Shown in pieces: positions 1 to 4,933 of a DNA stretch of 5,980 nt. The number at the start of each line of letters is the position of its first letter. Position 1 is the stretch's first letter. The translations under genes were made by a program, and so were the position numbers. This DNA comes from Eubacteriales bacterium (GTDB lineage: Bacteria > Bacillota > Clostridia > Christensenellales > CAG-138). The notes under the pieces were generated by a model. It had not been told where the DNA came from and did not search any database. It saw nothing but the letters and a program-made list of their open reading frames with translations. The stretch covers positions 1-5,980 of the forward strand of contig JAUYTF010000449.1 in assembly GCA_030695285.1 (NCBI GenBank), read 5' to 3'.

Positions 1-920
1 GTATTGTAAAGAAAATGCGGATTGATCTGGCTTTGCAGGAAGATCAGCTGGCTCTCCTTGAGGCTGCTTTCCATGCGAAGCTGGGTTTCCTTGAGCCGGC
101 TTTCCTCCGCCATGCGCGTTTTGATCTGCTCGACGTGCTCCTGCAGGCTTTCCGTCATCTGATTGAACGCGGCTGCGAGTACGCCGATCTCGTCGCGCGA
201 TTCCACATAGATAAAGTCAACGTCAAAGTCGCCTTTGCCGACCTGCTCCACCTGACGCGCCAGCTTGGTCAGCGGCTTTGTGATGGTGCTCGAGAGCAGC
301 ATCAGCACGAACATGTTTCCCGTGATGGCAACGAGCAGTATCACCGTGCTAAAGGTCTGCATGTATCCAAGAGAAGCGCGCAGCGTATTATAGCTCTCCG
401 CGTTGGTTTTAAATCTAGCGTTGTTGAGCTCGTTGATATAGGTATCCAGATAGCCGTAGGCTTTGCTTGCTTCCTCATAGAGAGAGCGGTATTGCTCCAC
501 GTCGCGTCCGCGCTTTGCGGCAACCGCAGAAGCGGCCAGCTTGAGATACGCCTCGGAGATGTTGCGGATGTTTTTTTCTGAGAGCTTGAGTTCGTTGTCA
601 GTCGGCTGATCGTTGAGGTTTGCGATCTGCTCGCTGTAGGATTGCTCGCTGACATAATAGTCGTTGAGCGCGGCGGTGCTTTTGGTGTTCAGGTAGCGGA
701 ACATGTTCGCCTGCACCTCGTCTAGCGTGCCCATGAGCTGATTGAGGCTGATATTGCTTGCGTAAACCTTGTCGATGGTGCCGACGACGTTGTTGATGCT
801 CACATGCATGTATATGTTGACAAACGCAACCATAAACATGGTAAACGCGAACACGAGAACGAGCTTGGTGCGCAGCGGCAGGTCGATAAACGTTCGGTGT
901 ACGCGGGAGAGCAGCTTCAT
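1..920 (-). CDS. YesM/LytS-type sensor histidine kinase, 5' part (runs off left edge)
   Basis: Membrane sensor kinase that would autophosphorylate on histidine and pass the phosphate to a response regulator, probably an AraC-type YesN partner lying beyond the edge. About 306 codons are visible. Residues 20-38 form the first membrane segment, about 40-186 an extracytoplasmic region predicted mostly helical, and 187-208 the second membrane segment. A HAMP linker follows (SSTITKPLTKLARQVEQVGK, then RDEIGVLAAAFNQM), then a coiled coil, then the His_kinase (PF06580) signature LQSQINPHFLYN with phospho-acceptor His302. The ATPase domain is cut off by the window. The start is firm: GGAGGG lies 7 bases upstream, and the ATG overlaps the upstream gene's TGA as ATGA, which implies translational coupling. 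In related clostridial and Geobacillus systems (XylFII-LytS-YesN, AraP-AraS-AraT) an anchored sugar-binding protein activates such a kinase. The ligand here is unknown. Confidence 0.93.
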   Translation of the reverse strand, partial: MKLLSRVHRTFIDLPLRTKLVLVFAFTMFMVAFVNIYMHVSINNVVGTIDKVYASNISLNQLMGTLDEVQANMFRYLNTKSTAALNDYYVSEQSYSEQIANLNDQPTDNELKLSEKNIRNISEAYLKLAASAVAAKRGRDVEQYRSLYEEASKAYGYLDTYINELNNARFKTNAESYNTLRASLGYMQTFSTVILLVAITGNMFVLMLLSSTITKPLTKLARQVEQVGKGDFDVDFIYVESRDEIGVLAAAFNQMTESLQEHVEQIKTRMAEESRLKETQLRMESSLKESQLIFLQSQINPHFLYN

Positions 921-1996
921 TTTAAGCCCTCCACTTCCGCAATCGACGCGCGATAGTCTTTCAGGTTTGCGGCAGTGACCAGCTGCAGCACCACGGGCGT
1001 GAAATCGCTTGTACGCCCAAGATCGAGATACTCCATCAATGTCGTCACGCAGGAAGCACCCACGAGGTTGGCGTTGACGGCGACCGTCGCCTGAATCACG
1101 CGTTTTTCAATCGCGGTGAGGATCTCGTCCGAATCATAATAACCGAGAATCTGGATCTGCCCGACCTTATTGTGGTCTACAACAGCCTGATAGGCGCAGA
1201 TGGTGTTTGTTGCGTTCAGGCAGATGAGCATATCCGGGCCGTAGGTTTTGCCAAGCTGCGGCGGTGTATTCGCATCCGCTGTGGCGAACGGGCTGGAGAC
1301 GACCAACTCGCGGATGGCCTCTTCGGCGGAGAACACGTTGCTGTTGTCCACCGTGACGACATCGAGCGTAACGTTTCTGCCTTCGAGGGTCTCCTTGATA
1401 CTCGAATACACGATGTTTTGCGTGTTCTCCGAAACATCGTTTCCAAAGAGCACGACGGCATGATATTCTTCCGGCGTTTGCGCCATTGCGGCGCGCACCT
1501 GCGCGCCATAGATCTGCCCCAGATCATAGCTGTTATAGCCCACGAAGCCCTGTCGTCCGGTGGCGGAAGCATCCGACATAACCGTGATGACCGGTATACC
1601 GCTCTCAATCGCGCGGGCGATGAGCAGCCGGATCTCTTCCGACCCGTCGGGCTGCAGGATGATGCCGTCTACTTGAGCGGCGATCGCGATTTCCATGAGC
1701 GCGGAAAGAGAAAACTGCTCCGTGAGCGTATGACCAACCCACTCGACCTCGGCGTTTGCCTTTGCGCCTTCTTCCTTTGCCGCGAGCCAAACGTTCTTCC
1801 AGAACGGATCAGCGTGAGATTCTGTTACCATGGCGATATGATAGGTGTAATACTGTGTGCCGCCGGTGTCCAGATTAAACGTGCGCGCAATCAGCGCTCG
1901 ATAGACAAACACGCTTGCCAGCGTGACGATGGACATCACGATGACTGCGAATATGGAGAGGTTGGCTTTGGTTACGTTCGATCGTTTTCGCGGCAT
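917..1996 (-). CDS. Membrane-anchored periplasmic-binding-protein-like sugar sensor
   Basis: A 359-residue protein of the type I periplasmic binding protein fold (RbsB/XylF-like, Peripla_BP_4). A basic N-terminus is followed by one hydrophobic segment at about residues 13-34 with no lipobox, so it should be a signal anchor that leaves the binding domain outside the cell. Family landmarks are the first strand YHIAMVTESHADPFWKNV (about 52-69), VDGIILQPDG (about 109-118), the hinge-proximal GIPVITVMSDA (about 132-142), and FVGYNSYDLGQIYG (about 151-164). No ABC permease or ATPase is adjacent, and the gene is translationally coupled to a YesM-type kinase, so it is more likely the extracellular sensing subunit of a three-component system than a transport protein. 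The RBS is modest (AGGA 9 bases before ATG). A 27 bp stretch covering this RBS, the ATG and the first codons is repeated exactly 51 bp upstream. The ligand cannot be read from the sequence; a pentose or other sugar is a guess from homologous systems. Confidence 0.9.
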   Translation of the reverse strand: MPRKRSNVTKANLSIFAVIVMSIVTLASVFVYRALIARTFNLDTGGTQYYTYHIAMVTESHADPFWKNVWLAAKEEGAKANAEVEWVGHTLTEQFSLSALMEIAIAAQVDGIILQPDGSEEIRLLIARAIESGIPVITVMSDASATGRQGFVGYNSYDLGQIYGAQVRAAMAQTPEEYHAVVLFGNDVSENTQNIVYSSIKETLEGRNVTLDVVTVDNSNVFSAEEAIRELVVSSPFATADANTPPQLGKTYGPDMLICLNATNTICAYQAVVDHNKVGQIQILGYYDSDEILTAIEKRVIQATVAVNANLVGASCVTTLMEYLDLGRTSDFTPVVLQLVTAANLKDYRASIAEVEGLK

Positions 1997-2061
1997 ATGT
2001 GTTTGTCCTATGGTTATTATTTGAGATATTTAGTGTTTTCGCGGCATATGTGTTTGTCCTA
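1984..2061. repeat. Exact 27 bp direct repeat duplicating the binding-protein gene start
   Basis: Copies at 1984-2010 and 2035-2061 are identical over 27 bp, with 24 unrelated bases between them (period 51). On the minus strand the unit carries the AGGA ribosome binding site, the ATG and four codons (MPRK). The inner copy is the real gene start. The outer copy gives a five-codon frame, MPRKH then stop, in the leader of the real gene. Confidence 0.95.
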
Positions 2062-2066
2062 AATAA

Positions 2067-2096
2067 AATAGATATAAACTTCGGTTGGCCTGTCAA
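2067..2096 (-). promoter_or_regulatory. Candidate promoter of the binding-protein/kinase operon
   Basis: On the minus strand there is a perfect -35 TTGACA (2096-2091), an 18 base spacer and a weak -10 TCTATT (2072-2067); a TATTTT lies two bases further on. It faces the binding-protein gene and sits just outside the duplicated start. If it is used, both copies of the duplicated start are in the mRNA leader. The -10 match is only 4 of 6. Confidence 0.4.
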
Positions 2097-2135
2097 GGCA
2101 GCAGGCTGACGCTTTGCGAACATGGCTCTGCTGCC
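2097..2135. repeat. 8 bp inverted repeat upstream of the sensor operon promoter
   Basis: GGCAGCAG at 2097-2104 and its exact reverse complement CTGCTGCC at 2128-2135 are separated by 23 bases and lie directly upstream of the candidate TTGACA. The position would suit an activator site, for example for a YesN-type response regulator, but that is inference. A chance occurrence is possible. Confidence 0.3.
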
Positions 2136-2246
2136 AACAATATCATACGATCCAGCAGAAACCACCCCGCAGGTTAAAAAAATGATAACACAAATGCGGC
2201 CGGATTTCCACATTAGCTGCCGCGAGACGCGCAAAGGCAGACGAAG

Positions 2247-2270
2247 GGGCTGTCATTTCTGGACAGTCCC
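2247..2270. repeat. Bulged hairpin, palindromic element
   Basis: GGGCTGTC (2247-2254) can pair with GGACAGTCCC (2261-2270) to give an 8 bp stem with one bulged T and a 7 base loop. No T-tract follows on either strand, so it is not a standard terminator. It resembles the GGGAC...GTCCC palindromes scattered in many Firmicutes genomes, but only one copy is in the window. The stop codon of the remnant reading frame lies at the stem-loop junction. Confidence 0.4.
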
Positions 2271-2507
2271 ATGTATAAAAGCTTGGCTGATTCGGCAAAC
2301 TGCCCAAGACAGCGACTCCATCGGGATCTCCTGGCCGGACTCAATATCGACGCAGTGCCAGCGCATGCCTTCGTCATGCTCGGCATAGAACATGTAACTG
2401 TACGACACACGCGCAATCAAGTGTTGTGCAAAAAAACGCCGGTTTGTATCAATCGTTTGAGAGAATCTGCAAACGGGCAGAATTTTACTCTGTTGTGGAA
2501 GCTCGAT
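2253..2507 (-). pseudogene. Unrecognised 84-codon open stretch, likely gene remnant or small gene
   Basis: The minus strand is open from just after a TAG (2510-2508) to a TGA (2255-2253). The downstream part, after an ATG at 2393, reads MFYAEHDEGMRWHCV, then DIESGQEIPMESLSWAVCRI, ending GTVQK. It has two tryptophans, many acidic residues and mostly G or C at third codon positions, like the real genes around it, whereas the other frames look like shadows. No good ribosome binding site precedes the ATG at 2393 (a 46-residue product), the TTG at 2420 or the GTG at 2408, and the open frame extends upstream of all of them. I therefore favour the 3' end of a gene that has lost its 5' part. I do not recognise the family. 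A genuine small protein is possible. Confidence 0.35.
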
Positions 2508-2586
2508 CTATGATATTCTCGTATAGATTATTGTGAAAATATGACTGCGTAATAAGCGGGTCGCGAGTAAAAGAGTTAGGCATGTG

Positions 2587-2699
2587 ATATTGATCAGGCA
2601 AGGTGAAAATAAGAAAAGTAGTGCGTGAAATTAAGAATTTGAAATAAATATTGATCAAGTAAGGTGAAAAATGAGAAAAGCAGGGCGCGAAATCAAGAA
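2587..2699 (+). repeat. Diverged ~51 bp direct repeat duplicating the NimA-like gene start
   Basis: Copy A (2587-2637) and copy B (2648-2699) match at 44 of 51 aligned positions with one single-base gap; six of the seven substitutions are transitions. Copy B contains the RBS, the ATG and the first codons of the NimA-like gene (MRKAGREIKK). Copy A reads IRKVVREIKN with ATA in place of ATG, then runs to a stop four codons later. It is therefore a decayed image of the gene start, 10 bases upstream of the working copy. Confidence 0.9.
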
Positions 2700-3150
2700 A
2701 ATCGAGGAGACTGCAGGCGTACTCTCCCGCTGTGACACCATCCGTCTCGGCATCAACGACGCAGATGCGCCGTATATCGTGCCGCTTTCGTTCGGCTTTG
2801 AGTTGCTGGGGGAGAAAATTGCCGTCTATTTCCACGGCGCGCAGGCGGGACGCAAGGCGGAGCTGCTCAAAACGCTTCCACGCGTCTGCGTGGAGGCGGA
2901 TCTCTGCCACGGGTTTCCGGCAAATGAGCGCGGGGGATATACCTGCGATTATGAGAGCGTGATCGGCTACGGTTCGGTTGAGCTGCTGGAAGGCGAGGAA
3001 GCGCAAAAGGGCATCCGCCTGCTGCTGGAGCACTGCGGAATCCAAGCGGAGGCTTGCCCGGCGGAAGCGATGGCGGTCACGGCCGTGCATCGTGTGGTGC
3101 TCGATGAAATATCGGGCAAGCGCAGAAACCTCGGCGACTCGAACGCTTGA
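2671..3150 (+). CDS. NimA-like pyridoxamine 5'-phosphate oxidase-family flavin-binding protein
   Basis: A 159-residue cytoplasmic protein with the split-barrel FMN-binding fold. The family pattern is clear: a leading REIKKIEETAGVLSRCDTIR (residues 6-25), LGINDADAPYIVPLSFGFE, AVYFHGAQAGRKAELLKTLP (about 51-70), RVCVEADL and YESVIGYGSVELLEGEE. Relatives include the Nim proteins linked to 5-nitroimidazole reduction and many uncharacterised flavin-domain proteins of anaerobes; the substrate here cannot be inferred. The start is supported by AAGG six bases before the ATG and by the family-typical N-terminus. Its 5' end is duplicated in degraded form just upstream. The gap to the prsW gene is about 140 bases with no terminator seen, so the two could be co-transcribed. 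Confidence 0.88.
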   Translation: MRKAGREIKKIEETAGVLSRCDTIRLGINDADAPYIVPLSFGFELLGEKIAVYFHGAQAGRKAELLKTLPRVCVEADLCHGFPANERGGYTCDYESVIGYGSVELLEGEEAQKGIRLLLEHCGIQAEACPAEAMAVTAVHRVVLDEISGKRRNLGDSNA

Positions 3151-3231
3151 TCTCTTGTCGCGATAAACCACCGACGGCATTTTAAAGATCGCGAATGTTG
3201 CATATTTGTGAAGATTGGCGGAATCTTCGCT

Positions 3232-3318
3232 TGCTGATGCAATTGCCAACCATTGCGGTCATGATTGGGAAAGGCGGAATAATCCCGTGCTGATGCAATT
3301 GCCAACCATTGCGGTCAT
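3232..3318 (+). repeat. Exact 31 bp direct repeat duplicating the prsW gene start
   Basis: Copies at 3232-3262 and 3288-3318 are identical over 31 bp with a 25 base spacer (period 56). GGCGGAAT just upstream of each copy (3217-3224 and 3273-3280) extends the similarity less perfectly. The second copy holds the start of the protease (ATG CAA TTG CCA...). The first encodes the same first eight residues (MQLPTIAV) but runs into a stop after 18 codons and is out of frame with the gene. Confidence 0.95.
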
Positions 3319-4007
3319 AATCGTCTATCTGCTTGCGGCGCTGCTGCCCGCGCTGCTTTTGATGCGCTATATCTACCGCAAAGACAAGATCGAGAAGGAA
3401 CCCAAGGGCATGCTCGTTGGCCTCGTGTTCCTCGGCGTTGCAGCGGCAATCGTCGCGGTTATTCTCGAGACGCTGGGGTCCACTGTTCTCTCGCGCTTTC
3501 TGGAGGAAGGAGACCCCGCGCACACCATCGTGATGGCGTTTCTCATCGTAGCCGTAGCTGAAGAAGGGGCAAAGTTCGTCTTTTTTACGGTGGCGCACCT
3601 GGCGGGACCCGAATTTTAACTATCGGTTTGACGGCATCGTCTACGCGGTGTTTGTGTCGCTTGGCTTTGCGGCGTTTGAAAACATCAGCTACGTCATGGG
3701 TTACGGTTTGACGACTGCGGTGCTGCGCGCGGTGCTCGCAGTCCCCGCGCATATGGGGTTTGCGGTGTTTATGGGGTACTTTTACGCGCGGGCGAAGCGC
3801 TGCGCGGTTGAGGGCAACGTCCGCGGCAGGCGGCGCAATCTCTGGGCGGGGTATCTTCTGGCGGTGCTGCTGCATGGCTTTTACAACGCCAGCGCGCTGA
3901 TGGGCACGCTGCTATCAATGCTGCTGTTTGTCGCGTTCGTGATCGCGATGTATATCATCGTGATTCGCTTCGTGAAGAAGGAGTCGCGAAACGATGCGCC
4001 GGTGTAA
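3293..4007 (+). pseudogene. prsW: PrsW-family intramembrane protease, interrupted by a +1 frameshift
   Basis: Polytopic membrane protein of the PrsW family (in Bacillus subtilis PrsW cleaves an anti-sigma factor). The first frame ends at TAA 3617-3619 after PEF. Dropping one T from TTTT (3614-3617) restores an unbroken product of about 237 residues, close to the family's usual size of about 220. Key motifs lie on both sides of the break: EExxK at Glu90, Glu91 and Lys94, then (restored frame) NYRFDGIVYAVFVSLGFAAF, FENISY with Glu129, PAH at His153, and LLHGFYN with His194. Hydrophobic segments alternate throughout and the tail is charged. The ATG at 3293 opens a normal signal/TM start (QLPTIAVIIVYLLAALLPAL); GTG 3287 is an alternative 12 bases after AAAGG, and a TTG at 3215 would add 26 unlikely residues. 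The break may be a mutation, a sequencing error or recoding (TTT TAA C resembles the prfB-type +1 site). Target unknown. Confidence 0.85.
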
Positions 4008-4026
4008 TGACGAAAACCCACAATGT

Positions 4027-4053
4027 TCCGCCGCTTTTTTGCGGCGGATTTTT
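4027..4053 (+). terminator. Rho-independent terminator after prsW
   Basis: TCCGCCGC (4027-4034), a TTTTTT loop and GCGGCGGA (4041-4048) form an 8 bp GC-rich stem followed by TTTTT and then CGTTTT. It lies 20 bases past the prsW stop and separates that gene from the hsp20 unit. Confidence 0.88.
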
Positions 4054-4101
4054 CGTTTTGGCATGCAGACTGAAAGCAAAACAAGATTGCACGCCATGTA
4101 A

Positions 4102-4128
4102 TCAGCACTCTCGCGAGATGAGTGCTAA
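4102..4128 (+). promoter_or_regulatory. CIRCE element (HrcA operator)
   Basis: TCAGCACTC, nine bases, GAGTGCTAA. This matches the CIRCE consensus TTAGCACTC-N9-GAGTGCTAA at 17 of 18 arm positions. HrcA binds this site and represses heat-shock genes; here it lies about 150 bases before hsp20. A TGTAAT (4097-4102) abuts its left edge and could be a -10 in the usual promoter-CIRCE arrangement, though I find no good -35 for it. Confidence 0.92.
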
Positions 4129-4154
4129 ATTTCACATTTTCATTACAAGTTGTC

Positions 4155-4184
4155 TGTTTTTTTGTAAAAATTGTTTTGTATGAT
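4155..4184 (+). promoter_or_regulatory. Alternative candidate hsp20 promoter
   Basis: TATGAT at 4179-4184 is a good -10 (5 of 6). The best -35 at 18 base spacing is TGTTTT (4155-4160), which is poor. If used, transcription would begin near 4190, downstream of CIRCE rather than overlapping it, and the mRNA would begin with the hairpin at 4188-4209. Confidence 0.35.
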
Positions 4185-4187
4185 ACA

Positions 4188-4209
4188 GGTGTTCCGATGA
4201 GGAACCACC
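4188..4209 (+). other. Hairpin in the hsp20 leader
   Basis: GGTGTTCC (4188-4195), loop GATGA, GGAACCACC (4201-4209): an 8 bp stem with one bulged C. It could cap and stabilise the 5' end of the mRNA if the promoter with -10 at 4179 is the real one. It has no T-tract and is not a terminator. Confidence 0.45.
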
Positions 4210-4221
4210 ATTTTAGACAAA

Positions 4222-4235
4222 CCCCGGCGCCGGGG
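4222..4235. repeat. Perfect 14 bp GC palindrome in the hsp20 leader
   Basis: CCCCGGCGCCGGGG is fully self-complementary and stands out in an A/T-rich leader, 27 bases before the Shine-Dalgarno. It may form a tight RNA hairpin or be a protein site. Function unknown. Confidence 0.5.
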
Positions 4236-4256
4236 ATAGGCGCAACACAACACAAT

Positions 4257-4274
4257 TTTTCCAAAGGAGGAAGA
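4257..4274 (+). promoter_or_regulatory. Possible fourU-like RNA thermometer over the hsp20 ribosome binding site
   Basis: UUUUCC (4257-4262) can pair with GGAAGA (4269-4274), a 6 bp stem including one G-U pair, closing a 6 base loop that holds the first part of the AAAGGAGG Shine-Dalgarno (4263-4270). A run of U facing the Shine-Dalgarno is the hallmark of fourU thermometers, which are known upstream of small heat-shock genes. The stem is short, so this is tentative. Confidence 0.3.
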
Positions 4275-4279
4275 TGGAT

Positions 4280-4714
4280 ATGTTCGAACTAGTACCTTAC
4301 AGCAGAAAGCGCAACCTGACGTTCTACAACCCTTTTGAAGAGCTTGAAGAGATGCAGCGCCGCTTCTTTGGAGAGCGCGCGGTTCGCGACTTCAAGGCCG
4401 ACATCCGCGACGAGGGCGAGAATTATCTGCTAGAGGCGGAGCTCCCCGGTTTCAGGAAGGAAGACATCGCGGTCAATCTCGAGGGAGACACGCTGACCAT
4501 CCGCGCGGAGCGCAGCGACAGCACCGAAGAGAAGGACAGCAAGGGTAACTATATCAAACGCGAGCGCTGCTATGGCAGTTTCTCCCGCAGCTTTGATATG
4601 ACCGGCATCCGCACCGAAGACATCGCAGCGGCCTATGAGGACGGCATCCTCAAACTCACGCTTCCCAAGAAGCAGGAGACGCTGCCCGCCTCCCGCAAGC
4701 TTGAGATCGCATAA
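4280..4714 (+). CDS. hsp20: Hsp20 family small heat-shock protein
   Basis: An ATP-independent holdase chaperone of 144 residues that forms oligomers and keeps unfolding proteins soluble. A short N-terminal arm (MFELVPYSRKRN, then PFEELEEMQRRFF) leads into an alpha-crystallin domain at about 38-135: FKADIRDEGENYLLEAELPG, FRKEDIAVNLEGDTLTIRAE, a loop EEKDSKGNYIKRERCYGSFS, and the closing motif DGILKLTLPK. The tail ends RKLEIA. The ATG at 4280 is preferred: AAAGGAGG lies nine bases before it and the family-typical MFEL follows, whereas the ATG at 4274 is only three bases from the Shine-Dalgarno. The gene is a single transcription unit bounded by terminators on both sides. CIRCE upstream implies HrcA repression relieved by heat, and leader structures may add control of translation. 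Confidence 0.95.
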   Translation: MFELVPYSRKRNLTFYNPFEELEEMQRRFFGERAVRDFKADIRDEGENYLLEAELPGFRKEDIAVNLEGDTLTIRAERSDSTEEKDSKGNYIKRERCYGSFSRSFDMTGIRTEDIAAAYEDGILKLTLPKKQETLPASRKLEIA

Positions 4715-4749
4715 GGACAAAGTTAAACAGGATATCCCCCCGAAACATG

Positions 4750-4784
4750 AGCGGGCCGCCGGAAATGGCGGCCCGCTTTTTTTT
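4750..4784 (+). terminator. Strong rho-independent terminator after hsp20
   Basis: AGCGGGCCGCC (4750-4760), loop GGAAAT, GGCGGCCCGCT (4767-4777): a perfect 11 bp stem followed by seven Ts. It lies 35 bases past the hsp20 stop. Confidence 0.95.
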
Positions 4785-4872
4785 ACTTGCGTGGTTTTTC
4801 AAACGCAATTCTCTTAATATCATTCAAATTGCGTGTAAACAGTGAAGAAAATAATATATTTAAGAATCATTC

Positions 4873-4901
4873 TTGACAATTCGATTAAAATTGAATAAAA
4901 T
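4873..4901 (+). promoter_or_regulatory. Strong sigma-A promoter of the gpx-ohrR operon
   Basis: Perfect -35 TTGACA (4873-4878), 17 base spacer, -10 TAAAAT (4896-4901, 5 of 6). The start point would be near 4908, with a short leader to AAAGGAGA (4918-4925). Both hexamers are overlapped by OhrR-box-like sequences. Confidence 0.85.
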
Positions 4902-4910
4902 CTAATTGTA
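4875..4910 (+). promoter_or_regulatory. Two OhrR-box-like operators over the gpx promoter
   Basis: Compared with the Bacillus subtilis OhrR site TACAATTnAATTGTA, the sequence at 4896-4910 (TAAAATCTAATTGTA) matches 12 of 14 positions and contains the whole -10. A weaker match at 4875-4889 (GACAATTCGATTAAA, 10 of 14) overlaps the -35. The two start exactly 21 bp apart, two helical turns, so dimers would sit on the same face. An imperfect palindrome ATTCgATTaaAATtGAAT (4879-4896) lies between them. Binding by the OhrR encoded two genes downstream is inferred. A PerR-type site also partly fits (ATCTAATTGTAATAA at 4900-4914, 10 of 14) but less well. Confidence 0.6.
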
Positions 4911-4933
4911 ATAAACGAAAGGAGATCATTCAT

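Larger units (their letters stand above)
2062..2670. other. Long divergent intergenic region between the sensor operon and the NimA-like gene
   Basis: About 600 bases without a confidently recognised gene. From left to right it holds a candidate minus-strand promoter, an 8 bp inverted repeat, a low-information stretch (2136-2245), a bulged hairpin (2247-2270), an open minus-strand frame that looks like a gene remnant (2253-2507), an A/T-rich stretch, and the upstream copy of the NimA-like gene start (2587-2637). I see no tRNA, no transposase, and no convincing plus-strand promoter. Confidence 0.6.

Noticed and set aside
15..581. Plus-strand open frame at the left edge
   Set aside because: Antisense to the histidine kinase, whose HAMP and HFLYN motifs are unambiguous.
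1984..2061. CRISPR array (27 bp repeat, 24 bp spacer)
   Set aside because: Only two repeat units, the repeat includes the coding start of the adjacent gene, and the other repeat-spacer-repeat loci in the window have unrelated repeat sequences. No cas genes are present.
1172..2062. Long plus-strand open frame of 296 codons
   Set aside because: It is antisense to the clear binding-protein gene, its composition is Arg/Cys/His-rich as expected for a shadow frame, and it has no family features.
2247..2270. Rho-independent terminator
   Set aside because: The stem is bulged and no T-tract follows on either strand.
2122..2388. Plus-strand open frame in the intergenic region
   Set aside because: No ribosome binding site, no recognisable motif, and it overlaps the more coding-like minus-strand stretch.
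2587..2699. Diversity-generating retroelement template/variable pair
   Set aside because: Substitutions are mainly transitions at all bases rather than at template adenines, the repeat is at a gene start, and no reverse transcriptase is present.
2485..3249. Minus-strand open frame of 254 codons
   Set aside because: It is antisense to the NimA-like gene, which has family motifs, a ribosome binding site and a matching length; the opposite frame shows none.
3287..4007. Selenocysteine or suppressed stop explaining the prsW break
   Set aside because: The stop is TAA, and read-through would stay in the wrong frame; only a +1 shift restores the family sequence.
4900..4914. PerR box over the gpx promoter
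   Set aside because: It matches only about 10 of 14 positions, while the OhrR-type site fits better and an ohrR gene is in the operon. It is kept only as an alternative.
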